A stretch of DNA of 64,000 nt, taken from the NCBI GenBank assembly GCA_963734625.1, contig CAVTHW010000016.1, forward strand, positions 124,001 through 188,000, written 5' to 3'. This stretch comes from CAVTHW01 sp963734625 (GTDB taxonomy: Bacteria > Acidobacteriota > Terriglobia > Bryobacterales > Bryobacteraceae). Below are positions 63,848-64,000 of the stretch, piece after piece. Made by a program: the position numbers and the translations under genes. The stretch's first letter is position 1. The number at the start of each line of letters is the position of its first letter. The notes under the pieces are model-generated. The model was not told the DNA's origin, did no database searches, and saw only the letters and a program-made list of their open reading frames with translations.

Positions 63848-64000
63848 TTGGCGTATTCCAAAGCGCTGATGCGCAGCGTTTCCACCAGAGAATACCAGGA
63901 AGTCTTGCCGCAGATGGCGGCCACCGTCGGAGTATCGCGGAGCGCCATCAGTCGCAAGTTGGTCGAGGCCAGCATCGAACAGCTCCAGCAGTGGCAGGAG
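63848..64000 (+). mobile_element. IS256-like (Mutator) transposase fragment, cut by window edge
   Basis: The frame encodes Ala-Tyr-Ser-Lys-Ala-Leu-Met-Arg-Ser-Val-Ser-Thr-Arg-Glu-Tyr and Val-Gly-Val-Ser-Arg-Ser-Ala-Ile-Ser-Arg-Lys-Leu. This resembles the region of IS256-family transposases around the N-terminal helix-turn-helix. The usual upstream N-terminal part is not in frame, so the element may be truncated. It continues beyond the window. Confidence 0.6.

Noticed and set aside
1..64000. CRISPR arrays, tRNA or rRNA genes
   Set aside because: No regularly spaced short repeats, cloverleaf or rRNA-like sequence was recognised by eye; a dedicated scan could still find a missed tRNA.

Overview
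The window is GC-rich, densely coded DNA. Gene content points to an Acidobacteriota bacterium (Solibacter/Bryobacter-like): exosortase/PEP-CTERM genes, PrsK/PrsR/PrsT homologues, many FemAB/GNAT acyltransferases and a large exopolysaccharide (EPS) locus. No rRNA, tRNA or CRISPR was seen, so the taxonomic call is an inference.

Layout. (1) 1-4.36 kb is a toxin-antitoxin island: a nucleotidyltransferase (MNT)/HEPN pair with an in-frame stop in the HEPN gene, a complete hicAB operon with a promoter-operator, an XRE/DUF6036 pair, and a 150-bp direct repeat that duplicates the MNT start. (2) 4.73-5.29 kb is an RfaH/NusG-like antiterminator gene. It is divergent from the EPS operon, whose leader carries a near-exact ops (JUMPstart) element at 5576. 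(3) 5.6-46.4 kb is a very long plus-strand EPS cluster. It holds a priming sugar transferase, a wbpB/D/E-like amino-sugar-acid module, a wecB-like 2-epimerase, rhamnose genes rfbD and rfbC, glycosyltransferases, an asparagine-synthase-like amidotransferase, deacetylases, a flippase, an O-antigen ligase/polymerase, an ATP-grasp enzyme, methyltransferases, seven FemAB/GNAT-type acyltransferases and two tandem exosortases. (4) 46.3-53.8 kb is minus-strand: prsT, a UDP-sugar 6-dehydrogenase, a chain-length determinant, an ExeA-like ATPase and a BY-kinase. (5) 54-63.7 kb is regulatory and sorting: a PilZ protein, a histidine kinase with an NtrC-type regulator, a decayed second prsR copy inside 44-bp inverted repeats, a secreted VPDGG-CTERM protein behind a sigma-54-like promoter, prsR, prsK and a third exosortase. 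The right edge enters an IS256-like transposase.

How it works together (inference). The five-step route UDP-GlcNAc to UDP-ManNAc3NAcA is present but split: the dehydrogenase is at 50 kb and the other four enzymes at 7-15 kb. Lipid-linked repeat units would be primed, extended and aminoacyl- or acyl-decorated, then flipped, polymerised and exported. PrsK/PrsR with sigma-54 would switch on the sorted surface protein and exosortase side, while the RfaH/ops pair would control elongation through the EPS operon.

Caveat. About two dozen genes have single-base frameshifts, often two or more, while many long genes are intact. This looks more like residual sequencing indels than decay, but some loci (57.7, 39.55, 35.6 kb and the 2.98 kb MNT copy) are truly truncated. 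For frameshifted genes I give the span of the reconstructed gene and the shift positions.
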